From contig PCVE01000016.1 of assembly GCA_002762705.1 (NCBI GenBank), positions 1 through 13,302 of the forward strand: a stretch of 13,302 nucleotides of DNA. Direction: 5' to 3'. Below are positions 12,149 through 13,302 of the stretch, piece by piece. Numbering within the stretch: position 1 is the stretch's first letter; every line of letters begins with the position of its first letter. The notes beneath the pieces are model-generated. The model worked only from the letters and a program-made list of their open reading frames with translations, had not been told where the DNA came from and did not search any database. This DNA comes from Candidatus Woesearchaeota archaeon CG11_big_fil_rev_8_21_14_0_20_43_8. Lineage in GTDB: Archaea > Nanobdellota > Nanobdellia > Woesearchaeales > CG08-08-20-14. A program made the translations under genes and the position numbers.

Positions 12149-12918
12149 TTTATCTCCTGTCGCACGAATTCTCCTTCACCATCTAGGTCTTTTATGCATT
12201 TCAATATGCTTTCGACACTAGTGTTCAGGATCTTCTCGGCTTGTTTGTAGTCCGGAGCTTTCACTTTCAGTTTGTATTTGCCTGCGCCAAGATAGCCGAC
12301 ATCTACATCTTTTGTGTTATTGATCAGTATGTCTTTCACTATATCAATCCCATCGCTTGCGTATGTGACCAATGATAGGATGCCTCCAATTTGCACTTCG
12401 GGCGGTTTTATCCTCTGTTTGATCAATTCTTCAAGATCATCAGCTATTTTCTTTGCTATGCCAAACTTCTCTAATGAAAGCCCATGCAATGCCACTTCTT
12501 CAAAACAATCATAGAGTCCATCATATTCCTCGAATATCTTTTCTTTCAATTCAAAATACAATTTCTGGAAATCAAGTTTGGCTTTTTTTGCCACAAGTTC
12601 GACGATTTTCTCAGATTTCTGCTCTAATTTTATTTCTTCTAATTTTTTCCGTCTCTGAGAATCATTGACTCTTCTCAATGATAAGTCGACATGACCTCTT
12701 TCTGTATTGACTCTGAGAACTTTGCATATTATCTTCTTTCCTTCCTGGACATAATCCCTGAGATTCCTGATCCTTCCAGGACTTACTTCAGATATGTGAA
12801 GGATTCCAGTGATCCCATATTCATCGATCTTGATGAAGACAGAATGATGATGTATATTATTTACTGTGCATATGACTATTTCTGATTCTTCTGGTAATCC
12901 TTCCTTCTTGTACAGCAT
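12145..12918 (-). CDS. eif2a: Translation initiation factor aIF2 subunit alpha
   Basis: 257 residues. An N-terminal S1/OB domain (about residues 10-85: EIVICTVNNIHHHSVFIKIDEYGITGILHISEVSPGRI, then GHVDLSLRRV) is followed by a helical domain with LYDCFEEVALHG and a C-terminal alpha/beta domain (VQIGGILSLVTYASDGIDIVKDIL). The alpha subunit binds aIF2-gamma and helps bring initiator tRNA to the 30S subunit. The segment VSPGRIRNLRDYV corresponds to the eIF2-alpha kinase-site loop but lacks the eukaryotic phosphorylated serine context. The ATG at 12918 follows the eS27 TAA by one base. Confidence 0.97.
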   Translation of the reverse strand: MLYKKEGLPEESEIVICTVNNIHHHSVFIKIDEYGITGILHISEVSPGRIRNLRDYVQEGKKIICKVLRVNTERGHVDLSLRRVNDSQRRKKLEEIKLEQKSEKIVELVAKKAKLDFQKLYFELKEKIFEEYDGLYDCFEEVALHGLSLEKFGIAKKIADDLEELIKQRIKPPEVQIGGILSLVTYASDGIDIVKDILINNTKDVDVGYLGAGKYKLKVKAPDYKQAEKILNTSVESILKCIKDLDGEGEFVRQEIK

Positions 12919-12919
12919 T

Positions 12920-13108
12920 TTATTCTAGCACTTCCAATATTCGGGCTTTGATCTGTGCTTTTCCGCCTGTTGGTGATGCAAGGACTTTTCCGCATACTAA
13001 GCAATTTACCTTTATTGAGGCTTTGCCGAATACGATCTGTTCATTCTTGCATTTTGGGCATCTGATCTTGATGAATTTACTGTTTGGTTCTGGCCTGACA
13101 TTCGCCAT
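12920..13108 (-). CDS. rps27e: Small ribosomal subunit protein eS27
   Basis: 62 residues with a zinc ribbon, CPKC (Cys17, Cys20) and CLVC (Cys36, Cys39), and the conserved KIRCPKCKNEQIVFGKAS and CGKVLASPTGGKA. The length is normal for archaeal S27e. The ATG at 13108 has AAGGAGGAA eight nt upstream (13117-13125). It is the first gene of the eS27-aIF2-alpha-Nop10-PAC2-radical SAM operon. Confidence 0.97.
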   Translation of the reverse strand: MANVRPEPNSKFIKIRCPKCKNEQIVFGKASIKVNCLVCGKVLASPTGGKAQIKARILEVLE

Positions 13109-13116
13109 TTTTATTA

Positions 13117-13125
13117 TTCCTCCTT
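13117..13125 (-). promoter_or_regulatory. Strong ribosome-binding site of eS27
   Basis: AAGGAGGAA is the best Shine-Dalgarno match in the operon; the genes downstream rely on overlap or one-base spacing. Confidence 0.75.
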
Positions 13126-13143
13126 ATAATCATGACTAAGTCA

Positions 13144-13167
13144 CAGAAATTATATCCTTAATTTCTG
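13144..13167 (-). promoter_or_regulatory. Hairpin at the 5' end of the eS27 transcript
   Basis: CAGAAATTA-TATCCT-TAATTTCTG is a perfect 9-bp stem (plus-strand reading) at the predicted transcription start near 13162. It could stabilise the mRNA 5' end or act as an operator. Confidence 0.5.
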
Positions 13168-13173
13168 GGACAC

Positions 13174-13218
13174 AGAAAATGCCCTTTATAAATTTCATCT
13201 TAAAAGATGGCATTTTCT
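13174..13218. repeat. Inverted repeat enclosing the eS27 operon promoter
   Basis: AGAAAATGCC (13174-13183) and GGCATTTTCT (13209-13218) are perfect 10-bp inverted arms with a 25-bp gap that contains the TATA box and the BRE position. The layout resembles the Fic promoter site (9-bp arms, 26-bp gap), although the arm sequences differ. Confidence 0.65.
13185..13192 (-). promoter_or_regulatory. TATA box of the eS27 operon
   Basis: TTTATAAA predicts a start near 13162 and a leader of about 54 nt. Further right, TTTAAAT-type boxes near 13255-13278 may belong to a divergent gene beyond the window. Confidence 0.6.
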
Positions 13219-13302
13219 AGTATGATGATTCTTATGTGTGTGGAACTGGGTACTATTTAAATGTTTTTCTGTCGGTTTAATATTTAAAGCTCACATACTG
13301 CA

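Overview
This is archaeal DNA. It carries archaeal/eukaryal-type ribosomal proteins (eS27, eL8, eS28, eL24), aIF2-alpha, Nop10, aEF-1A and aEF-2 with the diphthamide loop. Core promoters contain TTTATAAA-type TATA boxes, ribosome-binding sites match GGAGGTGAT, and the tRNA genes are interrupted by bulge-helix-bulge introns. The mix of a compact gene layout, heavily interrupted tRNAs and a tRNA-Ile with anticodon UAU would fit a DPANN-type lineage, but the lineage is an inference and not proved by the window.

Layout, left to right. (1) 1-2771: the C-terminus of a DegT-type sugar aminotransferase (+) meets a convergent two-gene minus-strand unit, an AlgI/DltB-like MBOAT O-acyltransferase followed by a membrane-anchored SGNH-like partner. 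Together these suggest synthesis and acylation of a surface glycan. (2) 2859-3964: a single Fic AMP-transferase gene framed by two 44-bp inverted-repeat sites of identical geometry, by 19-bp terminal inverted repeats and, further out, by a direct repeat of the 3' end of the adjacent tRNA-Glu gene. It looks like a small mobile or regulated cassette at a tRNA. (3) 3953-4788: an RNA region on the minus strand, with tRNA-Glu(UUC) holding two introns, a tRNA-Glu 5'-part copy broken up by hairpins, and tRNA-Ile(UAU) holding three introns. (4) 4789-10337: two or three minus-strand translation units, eL8-eS28-eL24-ndk-aEF-2, then aEF-1A, then uS10, each with recognisable promoters. (5) 10338-13218: the operon eS27-aIF2-alpha-Nop10-PAC2-radical SAM, tightly packed with overlapping or nearly overlapping stops and starts.

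The translation genes form the familiar archaeal information-processing neighbourhoods. The unusual material is concentrated in 2859-4743. There, five tRNA introns can be placed to the nucleotide from BHB folds, and the Fic gene sits inside nested repeats. Start codons were revised from ribosome-binding-site or promoter position for aEF-1A, eL8, MBOAT, the SGNH protein and Fic. Nop10 (59 aa) was read directly from the sequence.
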